From Sinomonas terrae (GTDB lineage: Bacteria > Actinomycetota > Actinomycetes > Actinomycetales > Micrococcaceae), in assembly GCF_022539255.1 (NCBI RefSeq), contig NZ_JAKZBV010000001.1, forward strand, positions 1,860,001-1,924,000: a stretch of DNA of 64,000 bases, in the 5' to 3' direction. Numbering within the stretch: position 1 is the first letter of the stretch; the number at the start of each line of letters is the position of its first letter. The notes beneath the pieces were generated by a model. That model searched no databases. It was not told where the DNA came from and was given only the letters and a program-made list of their open reading frames with translations. Both the position numbers and the translations under genes were made by a program. This document shows positions 16,679-25,436 of the stretch, piece after piece.

Positions 16679-17595
16679 TGTCTGCGCTGACGAAACCGGG
16701 CACGGCGGCAGTGGCAGCCCGCCGTGCCCGGGTCCTCGAGAACCCCTGGCTGTTCATCCTGCCCGCGCTGGCGGTCTACGCCGCCTTCCTCGTCTGGCCC
16801 GCCATCCAGTCCGTCGGGATCAGCTTCACGAACTGGAACGGCATCAGCCCAGTGCGCCACTTCGTTGGCCTGCAGAACTACGTCAAGCTCTCCCAGGACC
16901 CCACGGCCCTTACGGCGCTGAAGAACAACGGCATCTGGTCCGGGGTGACGATCGTGGTCCCCATGGTCCTCGGCCTGCTCCTCGCAGTGCTGCTCAACGG
17001 GAGCTCGCGCCTCGCCCCGCTGCTTAGAACCGTGTTCTACATGCCTGCAGTCCTGCCGCTGGTCTCGGTCGCGGCGATCTGGGGATGGCTCTACGACCCG
17101 AACCAGGGAAGCGTCAACGCCATCCTGAAGCTCATCGGCCTCGGTTCCCTCGCCCAGCCTTGGCTCGGGCAGGACTCGACCGCTCTGTGGGCGGTCATCA
17201 TCCCAGGCATCTGGGTCCGCACGGGCTTCCCCATGCTGCTGTACTTGGCGGCCCTGCAGGGCATCCCCAAGGAGCTCTACGAGTCGGCCCAGTCGGACGG
17301 CGCGAACCGGTGGCAGCGGTTCTGGTACATCACCATGCCGGGACTGCGCGCCAGCCACCTCATCGTCTTCGCCCTCTCGACCATCGAGTCCTTCAAGGTC
17401 TTCGATCTGGTCTTCGCGATGACCAACGGCGGCCCGGGCAACTCGACCCAGGTCTTGGGCACGTGGATGTACTTCAACGTCTTCCAGTACCTGCAGGCCG
17501 GATACGGCACGGCGATCGCGGTGGTCATCACCCTCGCCGCTTTGGTCTTCGGCATCCCCTACGTCCTTTCGCAGATCAGGAGTGAGAAGCCATGA
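16678..17595 (+). CDS. sugar ABC transporter permease (CUT1, MalF/UgpA type)
   Basis: 305-residue membrane protein with about six hydrophobic segments. The cytoplasmic EAA-loop region is ELYESAQSDGANRWQRFW near residue 200, the contact site for the ATPase. Its start shares one base with the binding-protein stop (TGATG), so translation is coupled. It forms the channel together with the next gene product. Confidence 0.92.
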   Translation: MSALTKPGTAAVAARRARVLENPWLFILPALAVYAAFLVWPAIQSVGISFTNWNGISPVRHFVGLQNYVKLSQDPTALTALKNNGIWSGVTIVVPMVLGLLLAVLLNGSSRLAPLLRTVFYMPAVLPLVSVAAIWGWLYDPNQGSVNAILKLIGLGSLAQPWLGQDSTALWAVIIPGIWVRTGFPMLLYLAALQGIPKELYESAQSDGANRWQRFWYITMPGLRASHLIVFALSTIESFKVFDLVFAMTNGGPGNSTQVLGTWMYFNVFQYLQAGYGTAIAVVITLAALVFGIPYVLSQIRSEKP

Positions 17596-18482
17596 CGACC
17601 GACACGACCGTCCTGGCCACTGGCCAGGCACTTGAAGCCCAGCCGCTGCGTCCCAAGCGCCGTGGCCGGGGCAGCCTGGCGGGCACCATCGCCCTCGTCA
17701 TCGCCGCAATCGTCTGGTTCCTGCCCTTCGTGCTGCTCATCACGACCAGCATCCGCACCGGGTCCGACTTCCTCTCCGGTGGCCCCATCTCGTGGCCCAA
17801 GGAGCTCACGTTCCAGAACTTCACCGACGCCTGGAAGGTCGGGAACTTCTCCACCACCTATCGGAACAGCATCATCATCGCTGTGGTGAAGGTGCCCCTG
17901 GGCGTGCTGATCTCTGCGATGATGGCCTTCGCCCTGGCCAAGCTGCGGGTCCGGTTCAAGGGAGCGGTGCTGTTCAGCGTCGTCCTCGGCCTCACCATCC
18001 CGATCTACATCGCCCTGGTGCCGCTGTTCATCACGATCAAGGACATCGGCCTGATCGACAACCTCTTCGGACTCCTCGGTCCGTACCTCGCCTTCGGCAT
18101 CCCCTTCGAGGTCCTGGTCCTGCACTCCTTCTTCCGCGGACTCCCCGACGAAGTCCTCGAAGCCGCACGGATGGACGGGGCAGGCGCTTGGAGGATGTTC
18201 TTCCAGATCGTCCTGCCGCTGTCGAAGCCGGCGCTGATTACCGTCCTGATCCTCGACGCGGTCTCCACCTGGAACGAACTGCTCATGGCCCTGACCATCC
18301 TCAGCTCGGACAGCCGCAAGACGCTGCCGCTGGGCCTGCTGAACTTCACGGGCCAGTTCTCCACAAACTATGGGGGCCTCGCCGCAGCCATCCTGATCGC
18401 CGTCGTGCCGATGCTGATCGCCTACGGATTCCTCCAGCGCTACATCGTCTCCGCCCTCACCGCCGGCGCGGTCAAGGGCTGA
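17592..18482 (+). CDS. sugar ABC transporter permease (CUT1, MalG/UgpE type)
   Basis: 296-residue membrane protein of the MalG type with about six hydrophobic segments. The EAA loop is VLEAARMDGAGAWRMFFQI and the C-terminus ends in SALTAGAVKG, the usual ending of this subfamily. It overlaps the upstream permease by four bases (ATGA) and precedes the glycosidase by 45 bases. Confidence 0.92.
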   Translation: MTTDTTVLATGQALEAQPLRPKRRGRGSLAGTIALVIAAIVWFLPFVLLITTSIRTGSDFLSGGPISWPKELTFQNFTDAWKVGNFSTTYRNSIIIAVVKVPLGVLISAMMAFALAKLRVRFKGAVLFSVVLGLTIPIYIALVPLFITIKDIGLIDNLFGLLGPYLAFGIPFEVLVLHSFFRGLPDEVLEAARMDGAGAWRMFFQIVLPLSKPALITVLILDAVSTWNELLMALTILSSDSRKTLPLGLLNFTGQFSTNYGGLAAAILIAVVPMLIAYGFLQRYIVSALTAGAVKG

Positions 18483-18527
18483 CCTGTCGACCCGCCGCGG
18501 CCGACACAACACACCAGAGAGGGCCTT

Positions 18528-20279
18528 ATGCCAACCTTCACGTCCGCAACACCCCTGTTCGAGGTCATGCGCGATCCGGCGGCGCATGCGATCCTCGCCG
18601 AGGAAGTCCCGGAGCTGGCGGCCAATCCGCTCCTGCACAGCCTGTACCACTACCCGCTCGGGCTGATCCTTGCCACGGAGGAGCGCCTACGGGGAAACCC
18701 GGGGCTCCAGGCCGAGCTGCTGGATAGGGTCGCGAGAGTGGGCGGGACGAGGGCACTCCGCAACAGCGGCTCGCAGAAGCCCGAGCCCCCGAAACCCGAC
18801 TACGAGCCCGGGTTGGTGCAGCGGGCCGGTGCGAGAAGCCAGCATCCCGGGCAGGTTCCGAGATGGTCGGCGTTCGAGGCCGTGCTCGAGGGCCCCTCGC
18901 ACGGGAACCCGTTCACCGACGTCGAGCTCACCGCAGTCTTCGCTGGGCCAGGGCAGGAGCTGAAGGTACCGGGCTTCTACGACGGCGACGGAACCTACCG
19001 CATCCGGCTCCTGGTCCCAGCCGAGGGCGAGTGGTCCTTCATCACCTCCAGCAACGCCCGCTCCCTCGACGGCATCACCGGCTTCTTCACCGCCGCCCCG
19101 GCCGAGTCGAAGGGCCCCGTCCGGGTTGCGGACACCTTCCACTTCGCGTACGAGGACGGGACCCCCTACGTCCCCATTGGCACTACCTGCTATGTGTGGA
19201 CTCATCAGGGCAAGGCCCTCGAAGAGGCGACCCTCGAGACGCTCAAGGCCGCGCCCTTCAACAAGATGCGCATGTGCGTCTTCCCCAAGTCGTACCTCTT
19301 CAATGAGAACGAGCCCGAGCTTTACCCCTACGAGGGCTCGCTCGAAGAGGGCTTCGACCACTTCCGCCCCAACCCCGCGTACTGGAAGCACCTCGAGACC
19401 CGCATCGACCAACTCGACGCGCTCGGCATCGAGGCGGACCTGATCCTCTTCCACGCCTACGACCGCTGGGGCTTCTCCACAATGAGCCCGGCCGCGGACG
19501 ACCTCTACCTCAAGTACGCCGTGGCCCGCCTGGCCTCGCGACGGAACGTCTGGTGGGCCTTGGCCAACGAGTACGACCTCCTGTTCGAGAAGACCACCGA
19601 GGACTGGGAGCGGTTCGCCGGCATCGTCACGGGGAACGACCCGAGCGGGCACCTCCTCTCGATCCACAACTGCCGCGAGTTCTACGACCACAGCCGTCCG
19701 TGGATCACCCACTGCAGCATCCAGCGCCAGGACGTGTACAAGACGGCTGAGATGACCACCGAATGGCGCACCGCCTACGGCAAGCCGGTCGTGATCGACG
19801 AGTGCGCCTACGAGGGCAACATCGACCAGGGCTGGGGCAACATCACCGGCGAGGAGATGACCCGGCGGTTCTGGGAGGGCGCTATCCGCGGCGGCTACGT
19901 CGGCCACGGCGAGACCTACATGGACCCGGACGACGTCCTCTGGTGGGCCAAGGGCGGAACCCTGAAGGGGACCAGCCCCGGTCGGATCGGGTTCCTGCGC
20001 CGGATCCTCGAGGAGAGCCCGGGCGGCCGCCTCGAGCCGCTCGCGGGCAGCTGGGACGCCCCCAGCGCCGGGATCGAGGGCGAATACGAGATCTTCTACT
20101 TCGGCTTCAACCAGCCCACCTACCGCCGGTTCGTCAAATCCCCGGAGAAGGCCTACGAGGTCGACGTCATCGACACCTGGAACATGACCGTCGAGACCCT
20201 GCCGGGAACCCACTCGGGCAGGTTCCGCGTCGAACTTCCCGGGCGCCAGTTCATCGCCCTGCGCCTGCGGGCTCTCTAG
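18528..20279 (+). CDS. cytoplasmic glycoside hydrolase, DUF5060/DUF4038/DUF5605 type (candidate apiosidase)
   Basis: 583 residues, no signal peptide. Residues about 1-75 form an uncharacterised helical segment. A DUF5060-like beta domain (about 115-190) follows, then a TIM-barrel DUF4038-like catalytic region (YVPIGTTCYVWTHQ, LILFHAYDRWGF) with likely acid Glu in WWALANEYDLL and likely nucleophile Glu in PVVIDECAYEGN, then a small C-terminal beta domain. DUF4038 enzymes include GH140 apiosidases, which release D-apiose from rhamnogalacturonan II. Because apionate-pathway genes flank it, release of D-apiose from an imported glycoside is the inferred job. The exact CAZy family cannot be settled by eye; it could cleave another sugar. 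Confidence 0.75.
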   Translation: MPTFTSATPLFEVMRDPAAHAILAEEVPELAANPLLHSLYHYPLGLILATEERLRGNPGLQAELLDRVARVGGTRALRNSGSQKPEPPKPDYEPGLVQRAGARSQHPGQVPRWSAFEAVLEGPSHGNPFTDVELTAVFAGPGQELKVPGFYDGDGTYRIRLLVPAEGEWSFITSSNARSLDGITGFFTAAPAESKGPVRVADTFHFAYEDGTPYVPIGTTCYVWTHQGKALEEATLETLKAAPFNKMRMCVFPKSYLFNENEPELYPYEGSLEEGFDHFRPNPAYWKHLETRIDQLDALGIEADLILFHAYDRWGFSTMSPAADDLYLKYAVARLASRRNVWWALANEYDLLFEKTTEDWERFAGIVTGNDPSGHLLSIHNCREFYDHSRPWITHCSIQRQDVYKTAEMTTEWRTAYGKPVVIDECAYEGNIDQGWGNITGEEMTRRFWEGAIRGGYVGHGETYMDPDDVLWWAKGGTLKGTSPGRIGFLRRILEESPGGRLEPLAGSWDAPSAGIEGEYEIFYFGFNQPTYRRFVKSPEKAYEVDVIDTWNMTVETLPGTHSGRFRVELPGRQFIALRLRAL

Positions 20280-20298
20280 CCGGCGCCGCGGACGGGTG

Positions 20299-20322
20299 CG
20301 GCAGGACGCCCTCGTCCTGCCG
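20299..20322 (+). terminator. hairpin after the CUT1/glycosidase operon
   Basis: CGGCAGGACG (20299-20308) pairs perfectly with CGTCCTGCCG (20313-20322) across a 4-base loop, 20 bases past the glycosidase stop. No U-run follows. It probably ends the importer operon, so gntR would have its own promoter. Confidence 0.6.
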
Positions 20323-20365
20323 GATGCCCGGGCAACCGGCTAACCTCTTGAGAATGGAGACAAAG

Positions 20366-21097
20366 ATGAGCGCCGCCGTCGACCTCAACCAGGCCCTCGG
20401 GTCGATGGAGAGCTCCTCGGTGGCCGCAGAGGTCGCGGAGCGGCTCATGGGAGTCTTCACGAACGGCCAGATCGCCCCCGGCACGAGGCTCCCCTCCGAA
20501 CGGAGCCTCGCGGCGAGCCTCGGCGTGGGCCGCTCGGCGATCCGCGAGGCCCTCGCAGCCCTGGAGATCCTGGGAATCGTCATCGTCCGGCCCGGCTCGG
20601 GCACCTACCTGAGGGGAGGGGCCTCGGAGCTCCTTCCCCGGACCCTGTCTTGGGGGCTGATGCTGGGCGAACCCCGCACGAGGGAGCTCGCCGAGCTGCG
20701 CAGCGGACTCGAGGTCCAGGCCGCAGAGCAGGCGGCAGCCCGGATCAGCGACGAGTCGATCGAACGGATGGCCGGCTTCGTCGCGACCATGAACCGCTCG
20801 ACAGAGGACTTCGAGGCCTTCAAGGAGGCAGACTCGGCGTTCCACCGCGAGATCGCCCTCGCGTCGGGCAATACAGTGCTCGAGGCCATCCTCCAGAGCA
20901 TCCGCTCGCTCCTGCGGATCTGGATGGACCGGGGACTGCGCGACGAGGAGCGGGCAGCCGAGGCTGCGAGAGAGCATTCTGCGGTCTTCGAGGCGATCAG
21001 GTCCCGGGACCCGGAGGCCGCGCGGCGCGTGATGCAGCAGCACATGGCAACGGCAACCGGTCGGCTCCTCTCCGACTTCAACCCTCCCACCGACTAG
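20366..21097 (+). CDS. GntR-family (FadR/FCD) transcriptional regulator
   Basis: About 243 residues: N-terminal winged helix (TRLPSERSLAASLGVGRSAIREALAALE, ending VRPGSGTYL) and a C-terminal all-helical FCD ligand domain with metal-binding Asp and His in EADSAFHREIALASGN and His in REHSAVFEAIRSRD. FCD regulators usually sense organic or sugar acids, and an apionate-pathway acid would fit. ATG 20366 has GGAG six bases upstream; ATG 20354 in the same frame lacks a good site. A degenerate copy of the shared operator lies just upstream (20333). The 20-bp palindrome at 15170 is a candidate binding site. ApnL begins 59 bases downstream. Confidence 0.9.
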   Translation: MSAAVDLNQALGSMESSSVAAEVAERLMGVFTNGQIAPGTRLPSERSLAASLGVGRSAIREALAALEILGIVIVRPGSGTYLRGGASELLPRTLSWGLMLGEPRTRELAELRSGLEVQAAEQAAARISDESIERMAGFVATMNRSTEDFEAFKEADSAFHREIALASGNTVLEAILQSIRSLLRIWMDRGLRDEERAAEAAREHSAVFEAIRSRDPEAARRVMQQHMATATGRLLSDFNPPTD

Positions 21098-21156
21098 CAC
21101 CGCATCGCATGCCGTCCCCTTGGGGGTGGCGCCGAAGCGGGGGACAGGACACTGCT

Positions 21157-22812
21157 TTGACCGGCACCGCGCCCGAGCGCTCCTCTGCCCGCAACCTCTC
21201 CTGGGGACCGTGGGACCTGCAGCTGCGCGGCGACGAGCTTGCCAGCATCTCCTACGCCGGCGTCCCGGTCCTGAGGGGGATACGCGCCGTCGTCCGCAAC
21301 CACAACTGGCTCACCCTCGCACCCCACGTGACCGAGGTGGACGTCATGGAGTCCGACGACGCCCTCCACCTTGCGCTCGACGTCGACTGGAGCGGCTACG
21401 GCGGGAGCTACCGCGGCCGCGTCGAGGTGAGGATCGACGACGACGGCCTCGCCGTCTTCTTCCACGGCACCGCCGTGGAATCCTTCTTGGGCAACCGGAT
21501 CGGGCTCGTCGTCCTCCACCGGCCGGACGACACCGGGCGTCCCATCGTCGTCGGGCACTCTGACGGAATTCAGACCCCGGCCAGATTCCCCACGGAGATC
21601 AGCCCCCACCAGCCGTTCAAGGACATCGCCGCCATGTCCTGGGAACGCGAGGGGACCCGGTTCGAGCTGTCCTTCGCCGGGGACGTCTTCGAGACCGAGG
21701 ACCAGCGCAACTGGACCGATGCCTCCTTCAAGACCTACAGCACCCCACTAAGCCTGCCCTTCCCGGTCCGGCACGAGGCGGGGAACAGGGTCGAGCAGTC
21801 GGTCCGCCTCCGGGCGGTGCACACGGTCGACGTCGGGCCGGCCGCGGCCGGTCGCGTCCCCGAGATCGGCTTCTGGCTCGAAGACCCTGCGGCTGCCGCG
21901 CACGAGCAGCTGGCCGGCCCGCTCGTGCTCGAGGTCAGCCCGGCACCCCGGGCGGGGGACGGAACGGTATCTCCCTCCGAGGCACTCAAGGCCGCCGAGC
22001 GCGCAGCCCACGGCATCGACCTGCGGCTCGTGGCGGCCACCGCAGCCGAAGCGAACGAGGTGCTGGACAGGCTCCCGCTCGAGAAGGTGGTCCGGCTCGC
22101 GGTCTTCGACCCCGCGACCCACCTCACCGACGCCGTCGTGCTCGGTGCCGTCGCCGCCCACGGGCGCCGGATCGGCTACCGCGGTGAGATCCTCGCCGGC
22201 GTCCGCAGCCACTTCACCGAGCTCAACCGCAGCACCCACCCCCTGCCCGACAGTGCGGACGGCACGGTCTACGCGATCACATCCCAGATGCACGCCGTCG
22301 AGCCGGATTCCGTCATGGACACCATCGGCATCCAGCCGCTCACAGCACGGCGGGCCTGTGAGATCGGCGGCGGCAGGCCGCTGCGCATCGGCCCCATCAC
22401 GATCTCACCCCGCTTCAACGCCGTGGCCACCCAGCCTCCACGCCCCGACGAACTCCCTGGGCCCAGCCGCCTCGGATCGGAGCCCTTCGGGGCCGCGTGG
22501 GCCCTCGGAAGCGTCGCCGCCCTCACCCTCCCAGAAGTCTCCTCACTCAGCTACGGCATCCCCGACGATCCGGACGCGCCGATGGTCCGGGTCCTGGCCC
22601 GGCTCGCCGCCCTCTCCGGATCAGTGGTCCTCTCCTCGGCAACGACGCCGTCCGGCCCCACCGTCTACCCCGTCCGATCGGACACCGGGACCACCTGCTT
22701 CCTCGCCAACCCGCACCCCTGGCCGATCGACGTCTGCCTCGCAGCCCCAGACGGCCCGACCCGAGAGGCACGCATCCCGGGTTGGGACACCGCCGTCCTC
22801 GCTCTCGACTGA
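21157..22812 (+). CDS. apnL: D-apionate lactonase
   Basis: About 551 residues. The segment ISPHQPFKDIAAMSWE followed by GDVFETEDQRNWTDASFK is the signature I associate with the D-apionate lactonase (ApnL) family found beside apiose genes in proteobacteria and actinobacteria. It hydrolyses apionolactone to D-apionate in the cytoplasm. A later segment, DSVMDTIGIQPLTARRAC, and a carboxy-terminal beta-rich part complete the family architecture. The start is uncertain: TTG 21157 has AGGA seven bases upstream, whereas ATG 21109 in the same frame adds 16 residues but has no ribosome site. It lies between gntR and an SDR dehydrogenase that could make its lactone substrate. Family members I remember are slightly longer. 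Confidence 0.75.
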   Translation: MTGTAPERSSARNLSWGPWDLQLRGDELASISYAGVPVLRGIRAVVRNHNWLTLAPHVTEVDVMESDDALHLALDVDWSGYGGSYRGRVEVRIDDDGLAVFFHGTAVESFLGNRIGLVVLHRPDDTGRPIVVGHSDGIQTPARFPTEISPHQPFKDIAAMSWEREGTRFELSFAGDVFETEDQRNWTDASFKTYSTPLSLPFPVRHEAGNRVEQSVRLRAVHTVDVGPAAAGRVPEIGFWLEDPAAAAHEQLAGPLVLEVSPAPRAGDGTVSPSEALKAAERAAHGIDLRLVAATAAEANEVLDRLPLEKVVRLAVFDPATHLTDAVVLGAVAAHGRRIGYRGEILAGVRSHFTELNRSTHPLPDSADGTVYAITSQMHAVEPDSVMDTIGIQPLTARRACEIGGGRPLRIGPITISPRFNAVATQPPRPDELPGPSRLGSEPFGAAWALGSVAALTLPEVSSLSYGIPDDPDAPMVRVLARLAALSGSVVLSSATTPSGPTVYPVRSDTGTTCFLANPHPWPIDVCLAAPDGPTREARIPGWDTAVLALD

Positions 22813-22883
22813 ACCGGCTCGATCTGACCGGCTCCACAGCCTCACCTCAATTCCACAGCAGGCCATCTGAAAGGACCGCTCCC

Positions 22884-23639
22884 ATGACCGACCGCCTCAC
22901 AGGGAAGACTGCCCTCGTCACCGGAGCCGCCTCCGGGATCGGGCGCGCCGTCGCCACCCGCTTCGTCTCCGAGGGCGCCACCGTCTACTTCGCCGACCTG
23001 AACGACGACGGCGCCGGCGAGGCCGCGCACGCGACCGGCAGCGAGCGTGCGCTGCCCCTGGGCGTCGACATCTCCGACGAGGCCAGCGTCGAGGCGGCCT
23101 TCGCCGAGGCCACCGCGCTCGGGCCGCTCGACGTGGTCGTCGCGAACGCCGGCGTTCAACTCTTCGGCCAGGACGCCCGGGTCGGCGACCTTGACCTCGA
23201 AGTGTGGGAGAAGACCGTGCGGATCAACCAGCGCGGGACGTTCCTGACCCTCAAGCACGCCGTGCGGGCCATGGGCGGGCGCGGCGGCTCCATCGTCTGC
23301 ACCGGAAGCCCGACCGCCGTCGTTGCCTGCGGCCAGACCTTCACCGCCTACTCCAGCTCCAAGGCCGGAGTCCACGGGCTCGCCCGCGTCGTTGCCGCCG
23401 ACTACGCCGCCGAGGGCATACGCGTGAACACCGTCGTCCCGGGGTACACCGAGACCCCGCTCGTGCGCACGATCGCGGAAGACCCCGCCCAGCGTGCCGG
23501 CCTCGTCGACGCCACCATGCTCGGCCGTCCTGGAAGAGCCGAGGACGTCGAGGGAATCATGGTCTACCTCGCTAGCGACGACTCCGCCTACGCCACCGGC
23601 GGCCTCTTCACCGTCGACGGCGGCCTCACCGCCCTCTAA
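22884..23639 (+). CDS. SDR-family dehydrogenase (candidate D-apiose dehydrogenase)
   Basis: 251-residue classical short-chain dehydrogenase: cofactor motif VTGAASGIGRA, VVANAGVQ, a Ser in VCTGSPTAV, the YSSSK active site and C-terminal TGGLFTVDGG. It oxidises an alcohol or hemiacetal with NAD(P). The Asp in YFADLNDD after the second strand favours NAD over NADP. Next to apnL, the missing first step (D-apiose to apionolactone) is its most economical role. The characterised ApsD enzymes belong to the Gfo/Idh/MocA family, so this would be a non-orthologous replacement and is only inferred. ATG 22884 has AAAGGA upstream. Confidence 0.85.
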   Translation: MTDRLTGKTALVTGAASGIGRAVATRFVSEGATVYFADLNDDGAGEAAHATGSERALPLGVDISDEASVEAAFAEATALGPLDVVVANAGVQLFGQDARVGDLDLEVWEKTVRINQRGTFLTLKHAVRAMGGRGGSIVCTGSPTAVVACGQTFTAYSSSKAGVHGLARVVAADYAAEGIRVNTVVPGYTETPLVRTIAEDPAQRAGLVDATMLGRPGRAEDVEGIMVYLASDDSAYATGGLFTVDGGLTAL

Positions 23640-23745
23640 GCATCCCTCTGCTCGGGCACCCTCCGCTTCGATCCGGACCCAACCGGACGAATCCCCTCAA
23701 GCGTGTCGCAGAGATATGCTCGGTCCGAGGCGAAGGAAGCAGGCA

Positions 23746-24801
23746 ATGGACAAGCAAACACCCGCACGACGTCGGCCCAGCATGGCCGACGTCGGGCGTC
23801 TTGCACACGTGTCGGCGCAGACGGTTTCCCGGCTCTACACGGGAGGCACAGTATCGTCGGACTCCCGGCGCCGCATCGAGGCGGCCGTCAAAGAACTGGG
23901 ATACCGGCCCAACAAGCTGCCCCGCAGCCTCCGGGGAGCCCGCACCGAAACCATCGGATTCCTCGCGATGGGACCCCTCAACTACGGCAACGCCGGGATC
24001 CTCACCGGCATCAGCCGGACTGCGCGGCTTGAGGACCAGACCCTCATCACCACCCAGTTCGACCTCGATGTCGACGACCCGGCGACGCGGGAGGAGATCT
24101 GGCGTGCTCTGGACAGCTTCATGGCGATCCGCGTCGACGGGATCATCGTCGCCACCCCCTACGCTGGCCTCGAAACCGTGATCGAGCACATCGATGGCGC
24201 CGTGCCAGTGGTCTCGCTCTCCGAGCGCGACCGTCGGGAGGGGCACTCCGTCCACGCCGACTCCTACGGCGCCGCCAGGCTCGCCGTGCACCATCTCGTG
24301 GAACTCGGGCACCGGCGCATCCTTCACCTGGCAGGCCCCGGCAACCGCAACGAGGCAAGCAACCGCGTCAAGGGCTACTACGACGGGCTCGCCGCAGCTG
24401 GCCTGGACCCCCTTCCGCTCCTGCACTGTCAGGAATGGGACGCAGACTCGGGCGCCGCCTGCGCCGCAGTCGCAGACACCTCGACCTTCTCAGCTGTCTT
24501 CGCCGCCAACGATGAGATAGCGCTGGGCTTCATGAGCGAGATGAGCCGCCGGGGAGTGGTGGCGCCGCGCGATTACTCCATCGTCGGCGTCGACGACATG
24601 CCCGAGGCCCGCTATTTCTCCCCGCCCCTCACCAGCGCCGAGCTGGACTTCGAGAAGATGGGAGAACGAGCCCTCCACCTGCTCCTCGACCAGATCCGCG
24701 GAACGACGACGACGCCCAGAGGCGTCGTGACCAGCTCGCTGTCTGTGCGGGCATCCACAGCGCCCCACCCGAACGGTCAGCGCGAGGATCGCCAACAGTG
24801 A
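23746..24801 (+). CDS. LacI-family transcriptional regulator of the apiose region
   Basis: 351 residues with an N-terminal LacI helix-turn-helix (MADVGRLAHVSAQTVSRLYTG) and a periplasmic-binding-type sensor domain (LAVHHLVELGHRRILHLAG, then FAANDEIALGF and VGVDDMPEARYFSPPLTS). It closes the apiose gene set. A half-site CAACCGG lies upstream at 23680, and two full CAACCGGTTG operators sit on the promoters at 9307 and 15165, so it is the best candidate for their repressor, with a pathway sugar as inducer. Its first segment KQTPARRRPS is basic and not part of the family core; ATG 23782 would be the alternative start. Confidence 0.9.
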   Translation: MDKQTPARRRPSMADVGRLAHVSAQTVSRLYTGGTVSSDSRRRIEAAVKELGYRPNKLPRSLRGARTETIGFLAMGPLNYGNAGILTGISRTARLEDQTLITTQFDLDVDDPATREEIWRALDSFMAIRVDGIIVATPYAGLETVIEHIDGAVPVVSLSERDRREGHSVHADSYGAARLAVHHLVELGHRRILHLAGPGNRNEASNRVKGYYDGLAAAGLDPLPLLHCQEWDADSGAACAAVADTSTFSAVFAANDEIALGFMSEMSRRGVVAPRDYSIVGVDDMPEARYFSPPLTSAELDFEKMGERALHLLLDQIRGTTTTPRGVVTSSLSVRASTAPHPNGQREDRQQ

Positions 24802-25436
24802 CCTCGGGCGCCCGCGCCGGTGGCTACCGCTGCCTCATCTCCCGCTCCTGACAGTCTCCAAGGATGAAACTGTCAACACGTGGCATCAGGAATGCGCTGT
24901 ACCCCACAGTGGACCATAGGCGTTCGACGCGTCTCGGTAGCTGAGCGGGCGTTCCCCAGACGCATGGGATGACGCCTCGTGGTCAGAATTCCCGGCTACG
25001 CACACCGCTCGTCATAGGTGCCGGCTTCGGGAGTGCTGCTCGCTCGGTCGCTTTCGCGGCAGCGGGCGAATCAACTTCGACGCCATGACGAAGGAGTCCG
25101 GGTTCGAGCTGGAAACCCTTCCTGTTGTCTCTGAAGCCCGTGCGTTCCCGGTGTGAGGCTCATCGATGATGGAACTGGAGTACTGCCCGCTCAAGCGCTA
25201 TCCCAACCGCGGTCCCTTTTCCACTGTGGCACCTGCTGGGTTCCGACGGGATCCTGCACTCGAGGGTGTGTTGGACAAAAGGCGGCCGGATCGTCACCAG
25301 TCAGCATTCCCGCCGTAGGGGCGCGAGGCGGGCGGCGGTGCCTTCCGTTTACACCCGACTCGGACCCGGTCTATAAGCGCCATCGCTTCCGAAGGGCATG
25401 CATTCTGCGGAAGCGACGCGACAACGTAAGCGACCC
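24802..25436. other. degraded intergenic stretch, no recognisable gene
   Basis: Frames here are short, lack ribosome sites and show no domain. One plus-strand frame has a protein-like tail (NFDAMTKESGFELETLPV ending at a TGA near 25154), possibly a C-terminal remnant, but I cannot name its parent. No tRNA, hairpin terminator or inverted repeat typical of an insertion sequence was found. Confidence 0.5.
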
